From Promethearchaeota archaeon (GTDB lineage: Archaea > Asgardarchaeota > Lokiarchaeia > Sigynarchaeales > SOKP01): a stretch of DNA of 64,000 bases. Below the pieces are notes generated by a model, which was not told where the DNA came from, ran no database searches, and was given only the letters and a program-made list of their open reading frames with translations. Location: contig JAHPYY010000111.1 in NCBI GenBank assembly GCA_019058515.1, forward strand, positions 25,749 to 89,748, given 5' to 3'. The position numbers and the translations under genes are program-made. Below, one piece after another: positions 8,888-17,011 of the stretch; position 1 is the first letter of the stretch; every line of letters starts with the position of its first letter.

Positions 8888-9547
8888 TCACTCCTTAATT
8901 TTAAGATTGCTAACGACTATCTGTTCGCAGATAAATTGATTATACGCCGCAACTTGCGACATTCCCAGTGGTTCTTTTATTCCAGTGAATAAGTACTCTT
9001 CTAAGTAAAAATCATCTACTTTCCTTACCTTATTGAACACTTCTTCGCTGGAAAACCCCAAAAACGCGACAAATTCTGAGCGATTAGAAATGTTGTGGAA
9101 AACTCTCATCCATTGGGGGATGTGTTTAACTTCTTCGAATCGCATTCTCCTTATATCTAAGAACTCCTTGATTAGTTTTTCGTTAATTAACCCGTGTACA
9201 ACAATAAAGAATTTGTTAGCATTTAAGAACTCTCCAACCGATAAGCTTTCGTCAGAATTACAGAAAATTTCGAAGTAAGGCGTGGGTCCGAACGCTACCG
9301 AAGCAAAACGGTCGTCTCTTCTGGTTTTTAATATCGATTGAGCCGCATCGTGGTGTGATTTAGCATTATCCCATTCTGTAACAGCCCATATTACATGTGG
9401 TTGAATTTTACACTGAAAAAATTTCCTAAACAGCACTCCAATTTCATTAGTAAATTTCTTTTCGGATTCGACCAAACCCTCGAGATATTCATCCAGCGTA
9501 CCATTTTCAACATAATCAGTACATACAGTATACATAATCACATTCAT
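8888..9547 (-). CDS. Two-domain dimeric alpha/beta-barrel (ABM-like) protein
   Basis: A 219-residue protein that appears to be two copies of a roughly 100-residue ferredoxin-like module. The first (residues 1-100) has VIMYTVCTDYV, then a helix, then VIWAVTEWDNAKSHHDA. The second (residues 115-210) has KFFIVVHGLI, a helix, and SEFVAFLGFSSEEVFNKV. The strand-helix-strand plus 'EW.....H..A' pattern matches antibiotic-biosynthesis-monooxygenase-like barrels, which act on small aromatics or stress by-products. There is no cofactor motif. It is convergent with the hydrolase at 7993, whose stop is 22 bp away. Confidence 0.5.
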   Translation of the reverse strand: MNVIMYTVCTDYVENGTLDEYLEGLVESEKKFTNEIGVLFRKFFQCKIQPHVIWAVTEWDNAKSHHDAAQSILKTRRDDRFASVAFGPTPYFEIFCNSDESLSVGEFLNANKFFIVVHGLINEKLIKEFLDIRRMRFEEVKHIPQWMRVFHNISNRSEFVAFLGFSSEEVFNKVRKVDDFYLEEYLFTGIKEPLGMSQVAAYNQFICEQIVVSNLKIKE

Positions 9548-9691
9548 TCTTAGTTTGATATAATAACCAAAATTAAGACAATCATAGATTTATACTAAGC
9601 CATTTTAAAAAATAACCTATAATCTTAGAATAAACTCGAATTAAAAGGAACTATTTTTAAGGTCGTTTAATACACTATAAGAGGGTTTCTA

Positions 9692-10234
9692 CTAATACAC
9701 ATTTCGTTCTAGCATTTCTCTTTTCATGTCGTACGAAATATGCTGGTAATATCTAATAGTATCGTTATTTCTCGTCCTTAGGTTATCAATTAAAAGATAG
9801 CGAAAAGATAATTCTTCTTTGGTGAGATTCTTTGCGGTTAGAATGTTATCAACCACATACTTCACGAATTTAACCGACTCGTATGGGAAAAAATATGTCA
9901 ACAGGTGTAATGAAAATAGTGAAACCATTTTATCGTCTTCTGTAAGGATAATCTCCTTTAACAACGGTTGGATGGTTGAAGGTTTAAAAAGGGTAGTTTT
10001 AAGGTGGCATAAAATTAAGAGAGAAAATTGCCTTGTGAGGGTTTGTTTAGAATGTTCGATGATAAATCTCAATGTGTCTATAACATTTACCAACGATATT
10101 TTAGATTGTTTGAACGCCCTATAAATTCTAAACGGTAATTGGCGCGAGTATTTCTTGTAGATTAGGTCAAAAGGATCGTTGAATAAGTCTAGAGCAATGT
10201 TTTCAATGCGGATTCTTCTACTTGATCGCTTCAA
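9692..10234 (-). CDS. Hypothetical helical-repeat protein
   Basis: A 180-residue, basic, all-helical protein (for example SLLILCHLKTTLFKPSTIQP and LFSLHLLTYFFPYESVKFVK). The helix pairs resemble HEAT repeats. I do not recognise the family. There is no signal peptide or transmembrane span. It is comparable in style to the protein at 5848-6657, so both may be scaffold-type proteins. It is divergent from the DUF2284 gene at 10553 across a 318-bp gap. Confidence 0.55.
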   Translation of the reverse strand: MKRSSRRIRIENIALDLFNDPFDLIYKKYSRQLPFRIYRAFKQSKISLVNVIDTLRFIIEHSKQTLTRQFSLLILCHLKTTLFKPSTIQPLLKEIILTEDDKMVSLFSLHLLTYFFPYESVKFVKYVVDNILTAKNLTKEELSFRYLLIDNLRTRNNDTIRYYQHISYDMKREMLERNVY

Positions 10235-10552
10235 ACCATCTCCTCCAATTATTTTAAATGCCTTTTAGTTAACTTCGAGTTAAATCAACCATACTTTTCC
10301 TATATAACTAATAAAAAAAATCTATTAATAATAATTACGATATTTTACTCGTCCTTATATATAAGTTCATATTATTTTAAGAATAAACAATTCCCATTTA
10401 ATAAACATCTTAGGAGTATCTCTAAGAATTACAGCACTTAAACAAATTTCAAATAACTTTTAATCCGCAATTTTAAATTTTCTTGAATTTTTACTTATCT
10501 GGATTATTGCTGTAAGTAGAATATATTAAATCAAACTAAAATTCTTATTACT
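10235..10552. other. AT-rich intergenic region between divergent genes
   Basis: 318 bp with no coding frame, very AT-rich, separating the helical-repeat gene (minus) from the DUF2284 gene (plus). It presumably holds two promoters. I see no inverted repeat or RNA gene in it. Confidence 0.5.
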
Positions 10553-11128
10553 ATGGGATTTCTAAAGATAAATTTTGAGGACATTTCCTTTAGTCCTCAA
10601 ACTCAAGAGATGTGCGTATCATCGAGTTTTAAGTGTCCGTTTTACGAACACTCCTGGAGTTGTCCTCCCGCAGCACCTTATTTGGAAAAACAGGTTTCTA
10701 CTTATAAAGACTACTTCCTAGTGTATTCTCAGTTTGATTTAGAGGAGTATATAAAAAAAGAAAGAGAGAAGAATCCAAAAAGATCGGAGTTTTACATTAA
10801 AAATACCTATTTCTTAAAAAGCGTAATGACCAATCTGTTGGATAAAGAATTTAACGAACTCTTGAGCCATTTCAATAAAGTTTTTAGAAAGAAATTACTT
10901 CTATATTACGGAACTTGTAATTTTTGCCACATACAATCCGCAGGGAAGTGTACCTATGATGATGGAGTCCCTTGTCGATTTCCTAAGGATCGCAGGTATT
11001 CAATGGAAGCTGTAGGAATAGAAGTTATTAAAACCGTATTAGAGTTAAAAAAAAAGGGAATTGAGTTAGGTTTTGAGTATCCTTCAAGCAAATACGATTA
11101 CAAATTTGGATTAGCGTGCTTCAAATAA
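10553..11128 (+). CDS. DUF2284 predicted metal-binding protein (copy 1)
   Basis: A 191-residue protein of the DUF2284 family. Conserved Cys blocks are present: CVSSSFKCPFYEHSWSCPP near residues 23-41, and CNFCHIQSAGKC with VPCRFP near residues 122-145. These are followed by the family signature RYSMEAVGIEV. The eight or so Cys are expected to bind metal or an Fe-S cluster; the biochemical role of the family is unknown. A second copy lies at 12732-13274 on the other strand, with an HxlR regulator and a Cys-rich peptide between them. Confidence 0.85.
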   Translation: MGFLKINFEDISFSPQTQEMCVSSSFKCPFYEHSWSCPPAAPYLEKQVSTYKDYFLVYSQFDLEEYIKKEREKNPKRSEFYIKNTYFLKSVMTNLLDKEFNELLSHFNKVFRKKLLLYYGTCNFCHIQSAGKCTYDDGVPCRFPKDRRYSMEAVGIEVIKTVLELKKKGIELGFEYPSSKYDYKFGLACFK

Positions 11129-11145
11129 TAAATTGAGTTGGTAGT

Positions 11146-11829
11146 TTAAATAACTTTTACCTTCGGATAAGGATTTTTCTGGATATTATAAGCAAACCCC
11201 GCTATGATTGTGTAGATCATAAGACTAAGGTCAATTAGACCAGTTGTGGTCAAAAAATCAACAGCTTCAATCGGAGTCAAAAAGGGTACCCCAAACATCC
11301 CTCCCATAATGGTAAGTACAAAAATGATAGTTGATACTACTATACTTATAAGCCAAGATTTGGAGATATAGGTGCCTGCGCTTCCAGAAAACATTTTTCT
11401 CCAGAATTTCAAGGGTTTATTGATAGTTATCGCTACGACGCTTATTAACACCCCAAGCATGAAGAAGGCTATTCCACCTCCAAACAAGAGTTGGGTTATT
11501 TGAAGAATTAGCAATCCTAGTGCTCCATATTTCCTATCTACGAATTTTAAAGACCAAATTATAACCAAGATGCCAATTATTATCGCAATTATACCAGTTA
11601 CGAGAAAGTTGGGAATCAAGGTCAAAGCCATTTCACCTCCCTCTTCCCAATAACCTTGACCAGGCGCGATTGCATCTATTACTATACCATTCGTAGCAAT
11701 ATTGCCTTGTAGAACCTCGAAAAAACCGTGTTCCATACTTATAAAACCCCCAACAACTCCTATGGTTGAAACATTTATTTTAGTTGCATTGGGAGTAGAT
11801 ATTTCATATTCTGAAACTTCTGACAGCAT
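11146..11829 (-). CDS. Hypothetical multi-pass membrane protein
   Basis: A 227-residue protein with four or five predicted membrane spans: FLVTGIIAIIIGILVIIW (about 80-100), a long LLILQITQLLFGGGIAFF segment continuing to about 150, WLISIVVSTIIFVLTIMGG (about 170-190), and a last one near 200-220. The N-terminal 70 residues are polar with many Gly, possibly an external loop. No transporter signature is visible. It is tail-to-tail with the DUF2284 gene (17 bp apart). Function is unknown. Confidence 0.6.
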   Translation of the reverse strand: MLSEVSEYEISTPNATKINVSTIGVVGGFISMEHGFFEVLQGNIATNGIVIDAIAPGQGYWEEGGEMALTLIPNFLVTGIIAIIIGILVIIWSLKFVDRKYGALGLLILQITQLLFGGGIAFFMLGVLISVVAITINKPLKFWRKMFSGSAGTYISKSWLISIVVSTIIFVLTIMGGMFGVPFLTPIEAVDFLTTTGLIDLSLMIYTIIAGFAYNIQKNPYPKVKVI

Positions 11830-12047
11830 TTATCGCATCTTTGTAACTTTCGATTTCTGAAATTTAAAAGGTGAAGAGAATTTCCTTTGAGAATTTTAAG
11901 ATTAAATGTTTATATTAATATAATGGGAGCCAATAATTGATTTTTAAGAGAGTTTAAATCAATCATGCAGGAGAAAAGGATAAAATAAGAATGCAAGTTT
12001 AATTAACCCTAACAAGTCAAAAAGCGCTGTGTTTAGAGGCTGCTAAC

Positions 12048-12410
12048 TTAAATATTACTACATGACTCTTTTTTAGATACCCACTTCATAAGCGGTATCA
12101 TTGCTTCTCTCACTTCAAATCCGTCCTGAGTTAACGAATATTCAACCCTAGGAGGAATTTCTGGAAATATCTCTTTTTTTACAAGACCAGCGTCGTTCAA
12201 TTCTGTTAATCTATCGGATAAGGTTGTTGGATTAATAGTTTTTAAATTCTTCATGATTTCGTTAAATCTAATTTTCTCGTGGTTTCCAATCAAACCTATG
12301 ATGAGAAGAGCCCATTTCTTTGATAATAATTTGATGATACCTTCAATAGAGCACAAACAAATTTCATTATCAGCAGTTATCTGGCAAAAATTATCGCTAT
12401 CTTTTTTCAT
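12048..12410 (-). CDS. HxlR-family winged-helix regulator
   Basis: A 120-residue protein with the full HxlR pattern. Cys18 and Cys20 sit in ICLCSIEGIIKLLSKKWALLI, followed by the recognition region FNEIMKNLKTINPTTLSDRL, the wing KKEIFPEIPPRVEYSLT, and a C-terminal dimer helix. The Cys before 'KKWALLI' is conserved in many redox- or electrophile-sensing HxlR proteins. It is divergent from a 37-residue Cys-rich ORF, and the 8-5-8 inverted repeat at 12481-12501 between them is a likely operator. It may control that peptide and the neighbouring DUF2284 genes. Confidence 0.88.
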   Translation of the reverse strand: MKKDSDNFCQITADNEICLCSIEGIIKLLSKKWALLIIGLIGNHEKIRFNEIMKNLKTINPTTLSDRLTELNDAGLVKKEIFPEIPPRVEYSLTQDGFEVREAMIPLMKWVSKKESCSNI

Positions 12411-12480
12411 AGTTACTTTCTTTATTTGTAGTCTCTATGAAGAAATTGACTTACTAATTTAAATACTTTATTATGTATAA

Positions 12481-12501
12481 TTACTATAAAAAATATAGTA
12501 A
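12481..12501. promoter_or_regulatory. Inverted repeat, candidate HxlR operator
   Basis: TTACTATA and TATAGTAA are a perfect 8-bp inverted repeat with a 5-nt A spacer, ending 13 bp before the ATG of the Cys-rich peptide and within the shared promoter of the divergent HxlR gene. The arm length fits a dimeric winged-helix protein. The AT-richness lowers its statistical weight. Confidence 0.45.
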
Positions 12502-12514
12502 AAAAGATATAAAA

Positions 12515-12628
12515 ATGGCTGACTTAAAAATGGAAGAAAGTGAATGCTGTTGCGGTTGCGGAGGAGTAAAGAATCAAGAAATTGAATCTGAAAGCTCTAA
12601 AGAAGACGACACTTCATGTTGCAATTAA
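12515..12628 (+). CDS. 37-residue Cys-rich peptide
   Basis: ATG 12515 to TAA 12626-12628. The peptide has six Cys in 37 residues: ESECCCGCGG near the N terminus and a terminal SCCN, joined by an acidic Ser/Glu/Asp linker. The short CCCGC block plus terminal CC resembles a metallothionein-like or metal-chaperone peptide. It has no signal peptide. It is divergent from the HxlR regulator and follows a candidate operator, which supports it being a real, regulated gene. Metal binding is inferred from composition; I know no named family for it. Confidence 0.55.
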   Translation: MADLKMEESECCCGCGGVKNQEIESESSKEDDTSCCN

Positions 12629-12731
12629 AAAAAGCTAAAACTATTTGGTAAAAAGGATTAGAATTCAAAAAATTTCAATTCAAAGCGTCTTAGATTGCAA
12701 TATCTAAGAAACTGCTACTTTTTTTGTTTCT

Positions 12732-13274
12732 TTAGTTTCGAGAATTTTTAACGCAAATCAAACCAAAACGAATAACATAATTCTTAGGGGGCCATTCTAA
12801 GTCTAGTTCGAGATTTTTTCCCGTTGCGGTTACATTAATTCCTACAGCTTCCATAGAGTATCTTAGTTTATTGGGATAACGACAAGGAATGTTTTCCGGG
12901 TAAGTACAACTTTTTCCTTCTTTTTCACATATTTGGCAATGTCCTTCCCAGAGTATTTTTATGGTCTTATTATTTACCTTTAGCTCTTCTGCAAGATTTA
13001 TAATTTCTTGTTTTAATCCCTCTCTCATTTTCTCCCAATTTCTTAAAGAAGAATATTTTTGTCGTTTCATTTCTGCGTCTTTGGGTAGAAATTCTTTTTT
13101 ATACACTAAATAAAACTTCTCGTAAGACATAATTTCTTTTTCTAAGTAAGGCGCAACAGGGGGGCAAGCCCAGGATCTCCGATAGTTAGGGCATCTAAAC
13201 TTTTCATTAACACAATAGGTTTGCACGCTTGGGTCAAATACGATAGAATCCTTAGTTATCTGTTTCCAGGGCAT
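12732..13274 (-). CDS. DUF2284 predicted metal-binding protein (copy 2)
   Basis: A 180-residue paralogue of the gene at 10553. It has the same Cys layout: CVNEKFRCPNYRRSWACPP, then CQICEKEGKSC, IPCRYP and RYSMEAVGINV, ending with a FGLICVKN strand. The strict conservation of the Cys blocks and of the 'RYSMEAVGI' signature shows that both copies are likely functional. It is transcribed towards the Cys-rich peptide gene and away from the C_GCAxxG_C_C gene at 13355, 80 bp upstream of it. Confidence 0.85.
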   Translation of the reverse strand: MPWKQITKDSIVFDPSVQTYCVNEKFRCPNYRRSWACPPVAPYLEKEIMSYEKFYLVYKKEFLPKDAEMKRQKYSSLRNWEKMREGLKQEIINLAEELKVNNKTIKILWEGHCQICEKEGKSCTYPENIPCRYPNKLRYSMEAVGINVTATGKNLELDLEWPPKNYVIRFGLICVKNSRN

Positions 13275-13354
13275 ATAATAGTAGAAAAATAATAGTTAAA
13301 TAAGTTTAATCCAATAATTATATACCAATTAAATTCAACGGAAGATTAAATAAA

Positions 13355-13870
13355 ATGAGTATAGATAAGGAAAATATTATAAATAAAGCATTTGAACTAG
13401 GAAAAAAATACGAGAAAAAGAATACAGGTTGCGCTCAGACAGCAATTGCGGCAATTTTTGACGCGTTAGGAATTTGGAACGAAGATGTCTTTAAAGCTGG
13501 CTCGGGACTGGCAGATGGATTAGGATTAACGGGAGATGGAACATGCGGTGCTCTTACAGGAGGTTCTATGGTTATTGGATACCTCTTTGGTCGAGAACAT
13601 AAAGATTTTGGCGATATGATGAAACCGATGAAGTCCTACGCTTTAGCGAAAAAGTTACATGATATGTACGTTAAAAAGTATGGTTCTTGCCGATGTTACG
13701 ATGTCCAAGAGTCATTGGTAGGGAGAACTTATAATTTGTGGGACGAACAGGAGCTTAAGGAAGCCTTTTCTTCAGGAATGATGGAGCATTGTTCAACACT
13801 AGTTGGAACTATTGCAAAGTTCGCTACCAAAATCATCTTAGGAGCAGGATTCAAACCGACAATAGAATAA
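13355..13870 (+). CDS. C_GCAxxG_C_C family putative redox protein
   Basis: A 171-residue protein. Signature elements are GCAQTAIAAI (residues about 27-36), TGDGTCGALTGGSMVIGYLFG (about 67-87), YGSCRCYDV (about 108-116) and a late MMEHCSTLVG, so the spaced Cys of the C_GCAxxG_C_C family are complete. Members are thought to be metal- or Fe-S-binding redox proteins in anaerobes; their substrate is not established. The location next to DUF2284 proteins and an HxlR regulator suggests a shared thiol/metal theme. The C-terminal 25 residues form a hydrophobic helix. Confidence 0.85.
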   Translation: MSIDKENIINKAFELGKKYEKKNTGCAQTAIAAIFDALGIWNEDVFKAGSGLADGLGLTGDGTCGALTGGSMVIGYLFGREHKDFGDMMKPMKSYALAKKLHDMYVKKYGSCRCYDVQESLVGRTYNLWDEQELKEAFSSGMMEHCSTLVGTIAKFATKIILGAGFKPTIE

Positions 13871-14064
13871 CTTAGAATTAGTTGATTTATTCACAAAAGT
13901 AGTCGTAAAACTTAAATTGGTCGATTAACGCGCTGCAATAAGGTAATAAACCATAAACTTAAATTTATGAAATTTACCTAAATTATATCGTTTTAATTAA
14001 AAATTTTTTAAACAACTATTTGTTATTTATCTTAATCTAAAAATTATAAAGTGATTTAATAGCA

Positions 14065-14307
14065 ATGACTGAAGAAACTCGTACATGCCCCTTCTGTGGA
14101 AAAACACACTTGAAACATCCGTATTGGACGCACGTTCAACAGAATCACCCGGAGGAATACAAAAAGAAACAGACATGGATACAACTTTACAAGGATTATC
14201 GAGCTATGGGAATGGATCCCGAGATATGCTTTACAGTAATTGGAGAATTATTTAACTCCGAAGCTAATGAAGTTAAATTCTTTTTAGAGCAAAACGACGC
14301 TTTATGA
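14065..14307 (+). CDS. Small C2H2-like zinc-finger protein
   Basis: An 80-residue protein. A C2H2-type finger is visible at residues 8-29 (CPFCGKTHLKHPYWTHVQQNH): two Cys three apart, then two His. The rest is helical (WIQLYKDYRAMGMD and VIGELFNSEANEVKFFLEQN). Such single-finger small proteins are frequent in archaea and may bind DNA, RNA or protein. No family name is assigned. It has its own promoter region in the 195 bp upstream. Confidence 0.65.
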   Translation: MTEETRTCPFCGKTHLKHPYWTHVQQNHPEEYKKKQTWIQLYKDYRAMGMDPEICFTVIGELFNSEANEVKFFLEQNDAL

Positions 14308-14513
14308 AATTTTTATTTTTGTCTAATTTCTTTTGAATTTAGCTTTGAAACACGCTACTTAACGATAGTTCGTAAAAAAGTTTTAAATAAATTTCAAGCT
14401 TCTCGTCTTCTGCTTTTAAAAATCCAGATAATTGAAGTATGTTTTTGAAGGTATTCCTATTTCTTTTAAAATTCCCATATGGTAAAGAATTAACTTGGAA
14501 ATATAACACCTAA

Positions 14514-14714
14514 TTATCTTGTCGTATCTCTTATTTTTAGGGTTTTATTTAAAGTGTAGAAGCAAAGAGTAATAAGAAACGATAATGATATAACTCCCAT
14601 AAGATTGCTCGTAATTAATTGTATAGGTGAAGCTGTAGAGAATGAAAATGGGCTAATGTCTGATAGATAAAAAAAAATTGAGACGATTCCTGAAACTACT
14701 ATAATAAATAACCA
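14514..14714 (-). pseudogene. Possible remnant of a membrane-protein gene
   Basis: Within the 636-bp gap 14308-14943 there is a minus-strand stop-free stretch of 66 codons. It translates to a hydrophobic segment (FIIVVSGIVSIFFYL), a Ser/Thr-rich loop, and a second span (GVISLSFLITLCFYTL) ending in a basic tail and TAA. It opens after a stop, with no ATG before the middle. The span-loop-span-basic tail plan looks like the C-terminal hairpin of a permease. The AT bias can also make hydrophobic frames by chance, so this is tentative. The rest of the gap shows nothing recognisable. Confidence 0.25.
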
Positions 14715-14943
14715 TTAAAAAGTGGTGCAAAGACAAAACACAATAAGTATAAAATAACATACATTAGAAAAGAATGCCTATTTGGAAATTTTTTGCGTTT
14801 CTTTATGGTTCTTGATTTATTATTGGACCGCTCCACAAATTTTTTTTAGAATGAAGGGTATTTAAGCGTTATCTATTCACATTTTTCCCCATTGTTAGGT
14901 TTTAAAAAAAGCAAGTAAAAAAATTAAAAAATTTAATTAAGAA

Positions 14944-15234
14944 TTAGAATTCTTCCTCTTCGTCTTCTTCCTTTAACAACCCAGATTGCTTGAGTAAATC
15001 TTCTACGGTATCTCTTGCTTTGATAACTTGTTCGTTTTCTTTTAGATTTAAGTTTTCTATTACACTGTCAGTAAATTCCATGAATTTTTTTATTGAGGTT
15101 GACGAGAAATCCGAAACTTTCTCAGATGTTTCTTCGATAAACGAGCGCCCAGATTCTCCAAATACATTGCCAACAAAGTCCTTAAAGGCGTTGTTCATTT
15201 TGTCCAAAATATTTTCGTTCTTTTCTTCGCTCAT
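14944..15234 (-). CDS. Small acidic helical protein
   Basis: A 96-residue protein, almost entirely helical and amphipathic (FKDFVGNVFGESGRSFIEET, IKKFMEFTDSVIENLNL), ending in KEEDEEEEF. There is no transmembrane span. The general look is that of a coiled-coil or apolipoprotein-like protein. I do not recognise a family. It precedes the RidA-like gene on the same strand with an 86-bp gap, so co-transcription is possible but not evident. Confidence 0.6.
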   Translation of the reverse strand: MSEEKNENILDKMNNAFKDFVGNVFGESGRSFIEETSEKVSDFSSTSIKKFMEFTDSVIENLNLKENEQVIKARDTVEDLLKQSGLLKEEDEEEEF

Positions 15235-15320
15235 AATTTAGTTCACCAACAATTATGATTAGAAACGATAAGAAAGGATACATAAAGCAGTAAATAAGTT
15301 TTATCATATCTATTCAAATA

Positions 15321-15692
15321 TTAAATAACGGCAATTCCTTCGATTTCGATTTTCCAATCGGAACTAAAAAGAGACGAAACCACCATCGCCGAAGAAGCTG
15401 GGAACTCTGTTACTCCGTTATTCGTAAAAAACTCAATGTAGCCTCTTCTAAATCCTTCGATTTCATTGTAGTTTTTTAAAAATATGGTCATCTTAACTAA
15501 ATTGCCTACACTTCCTTCCGCTTCTACGAGAATATCTTTAATTTTGTTAAGACATATGAATGTCTGCTCAGTGATGTCTTCAGGAATGCGGTTATTTTCT
15601 ATAGGTACTTGCCCAGAAATGTATAATGTATCATTTACCTTTATGGCTCCACTGTAAGGAATTCCACCTTTATATATTTTTTTTTCAACCAT
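15321..15692 (-). CDS. RidA (YjgF/YER057c/UK114) family protein
   Basis: A 123-residue protein of normal family length. Typical elements are GGIPYSGAIKVNDTLYISGQ, a central helix (CLNKIKDILVEAEGSV), the VKMTIFLKN strand and a C-terminal WKIEIEGIAVI strand. RidA enzymes hydrolyse reactive enamines and imines using a conserved Arg in a 'PARS' context. Here the equivalent is FPASSAMVV, so the Arg is replaced by Ser. That points to a non-deaminase subgroup (Rid-like). The protein should be a trimer. Confidence 0.85.
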   Translation of the reverse strand: MVEKKIYKGGIPYSGAIKVNDTLYISGQVPIENNRIPEDITEQTFICLNKIKDILVEAEGSVGNLVKMTIFLKNYNEIEGFRRGYIEFFTNNGVTEFPASSAMVVSSLFSSDWKIEIEGIAVI

Positions 15693-15978
15693 AGTTAGCT
15701 ATAATTATGTGTTTTTATTGAATAGACACAGAGAATATTAAAGGTTTATTATACGGTAGCAAGAGGATTAATAAAATAAGAAGGTATACAGTTGGTGAGC
15801 ATCTGTGGAAAAAAAGATTTATTCCAGATTTGGAACTTCTTTAGTATTTACAATAAAGCTGCTTTTTTATCAAGGGAATTATATTTCAAGTCATCATTAA
15901 AATTAATATAATGCATAAAAGCTTTTTTTACAAGTTTCATTCTAATAAAAAAATTTAAAAAAGAAAAGGTGTCAAAGA

Positions 15979-16707
15979 ATTTTCAGTGAATTTGATGGGC
16001 TCCCTTTTAAAATACCGTTAGTAATGGTGGGAAGCTCACCTTGGGCGGGAAGTCCTCAGTTTGGAAATAATGCGCGCCTATATCTAAAGAAATTTCTTAG
16101 AAAACTAGATGCTATGCTTGAAACTTTAGAAGCTACTTACGAAGTTGGGGCTCGAGGTATCCATTGCGTTCCTATTGGGAAAATGGGTGAAGCTGCTAGA
16201 GTGATGGTAGAAAATTACGACGATTACTTTGTCGTTGGGAGTTGTTTTCCAGAACCAAATACTATGCTAGAAGATGTTGTAAAAATAGAGCCAAAAATCA
16301 TCTTTCTTCACGCAAGCGTTTCTGACAAAAAGGACAATGCGTTTCTACAATTATTGGACGATGTTTCCTCCAGAGGTTTTATCCCAGGAATTGCCGTACA
16401 TAACCCTGTACCTACGCTAAGGTTTTCACTTAAGAACGCTAAGGATGTAAAGTGTTTCTTAGTCCCCTTTAACGCGAGAGGGTTCATGATGGGGAAAAGG
16501 AAAGAATTGGAAGAATTAGTAGATGAAAATAAAGATAAAGCCTTTTTTGGTATGAAGACATTAGCTGCAGGAAAATTAGATTTCAAAAAAGCGTTCGAAT
16601 TCATTGGACAGCACAACATCTGCTCGGTTATTTTAGGACAAGTAGATGTAGAAGAAGCCAGAGAATCGACTAAAGCTGCTTTATCAGTTTTACAAAATGG
16701 GATTTGA
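15979..16707 (+). CDS. TIM-barrel protein, aldo/keto-reductase-like C terminus; probable ATT start
   Basis: The first ATG is at 16024 (227 residues), but the frame is open upstream and reads EFDGLPFKIPLV directly before MVGSSPWAGSPQFG, which looks like the missing first barrel strand. AAGGTGT at 15966-15972 is a good ribosome site, and six nt later the in-frame codon is ATT (15979), so translation probably starts there (242 residues). The strand/helix alternation is that of a TIM barrel. The end (MKTLAAGKLDFKKAFEFIGQ, then SVILGQVDVEEARES) resembles the aldo/keto reductase C terminus. The substrate is unknown. A 48-residue ORF follows after 4 nt. Confidence 0.65.
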   Translation: MFSEFDGLPFKIPLVMVGSSPWAGSPQFGNNARLYLKKFLRKLDAMLETLEATYEVGARGIHCVPIGKMGEAARVMVENYDDYFVVGSCFPEPNTMLEDVVKIEPKIIFLHASVSDKKDNAFLQLLDDVSSRGFIPGIAVHNPVPTLRFSLKNAKDVKCFLVPFNARGFMMGKRKELEELVDENKDKAFFGMKTLAAGKLDFKKAFEFIGQHNICSVILGQVDVEEARESTKAALSVLQNGI

Positions 16708-16711
16708 AGAA

Positions 16712-16858
16712 ATGGAAAAAAAAGTGGAATTCCTAATGAAAGAGGTTCCTGGTAAAGAGCTTCCCAGCGAATATAAGGTCAAGTGTAAGTACCGAAATAT
16801 GGTAAGCCTTTCTAAAATTTTTGGAATAAGGGACGAAAAATTTATGGAACCAGAATAG
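16712..16858 (+). CDS. Small 48-residue protein downstream of the TIM-barrel gene
   Basis: ATG 16712 to TAG 16858, starting 4 nt after the previous stop. The product is charged and compact (MEKKVEFLMKEVPGKELPSE then YKVKCKYRN, IFGIRDEKFMEPE). It has no known motif. The tight spacing and non-repetitive composition suggest a real translationally coupled gene. A C-terminal fragment displaced by a frameshift is the alternative. Confidence 0.4.
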   Translation: MEKKVEFLMKEVPGKELPSEYKVKCKYRNMVSLSKIFGIRDEKFMEPE

Positions 16859-17011
16859 CAGGGAATTATTGCGTGTCATGCGTTTACTAACTTTTATTCA
16901 GGGTATTAATCTTCTATTTAAAACAATATTACTCCCGTATTCTTCAATTACGAGCATTTGTTTTTTATAGTAAAAAAAATTATGCAAATAATAGAATTTA
17001 TGGTGAATAAA

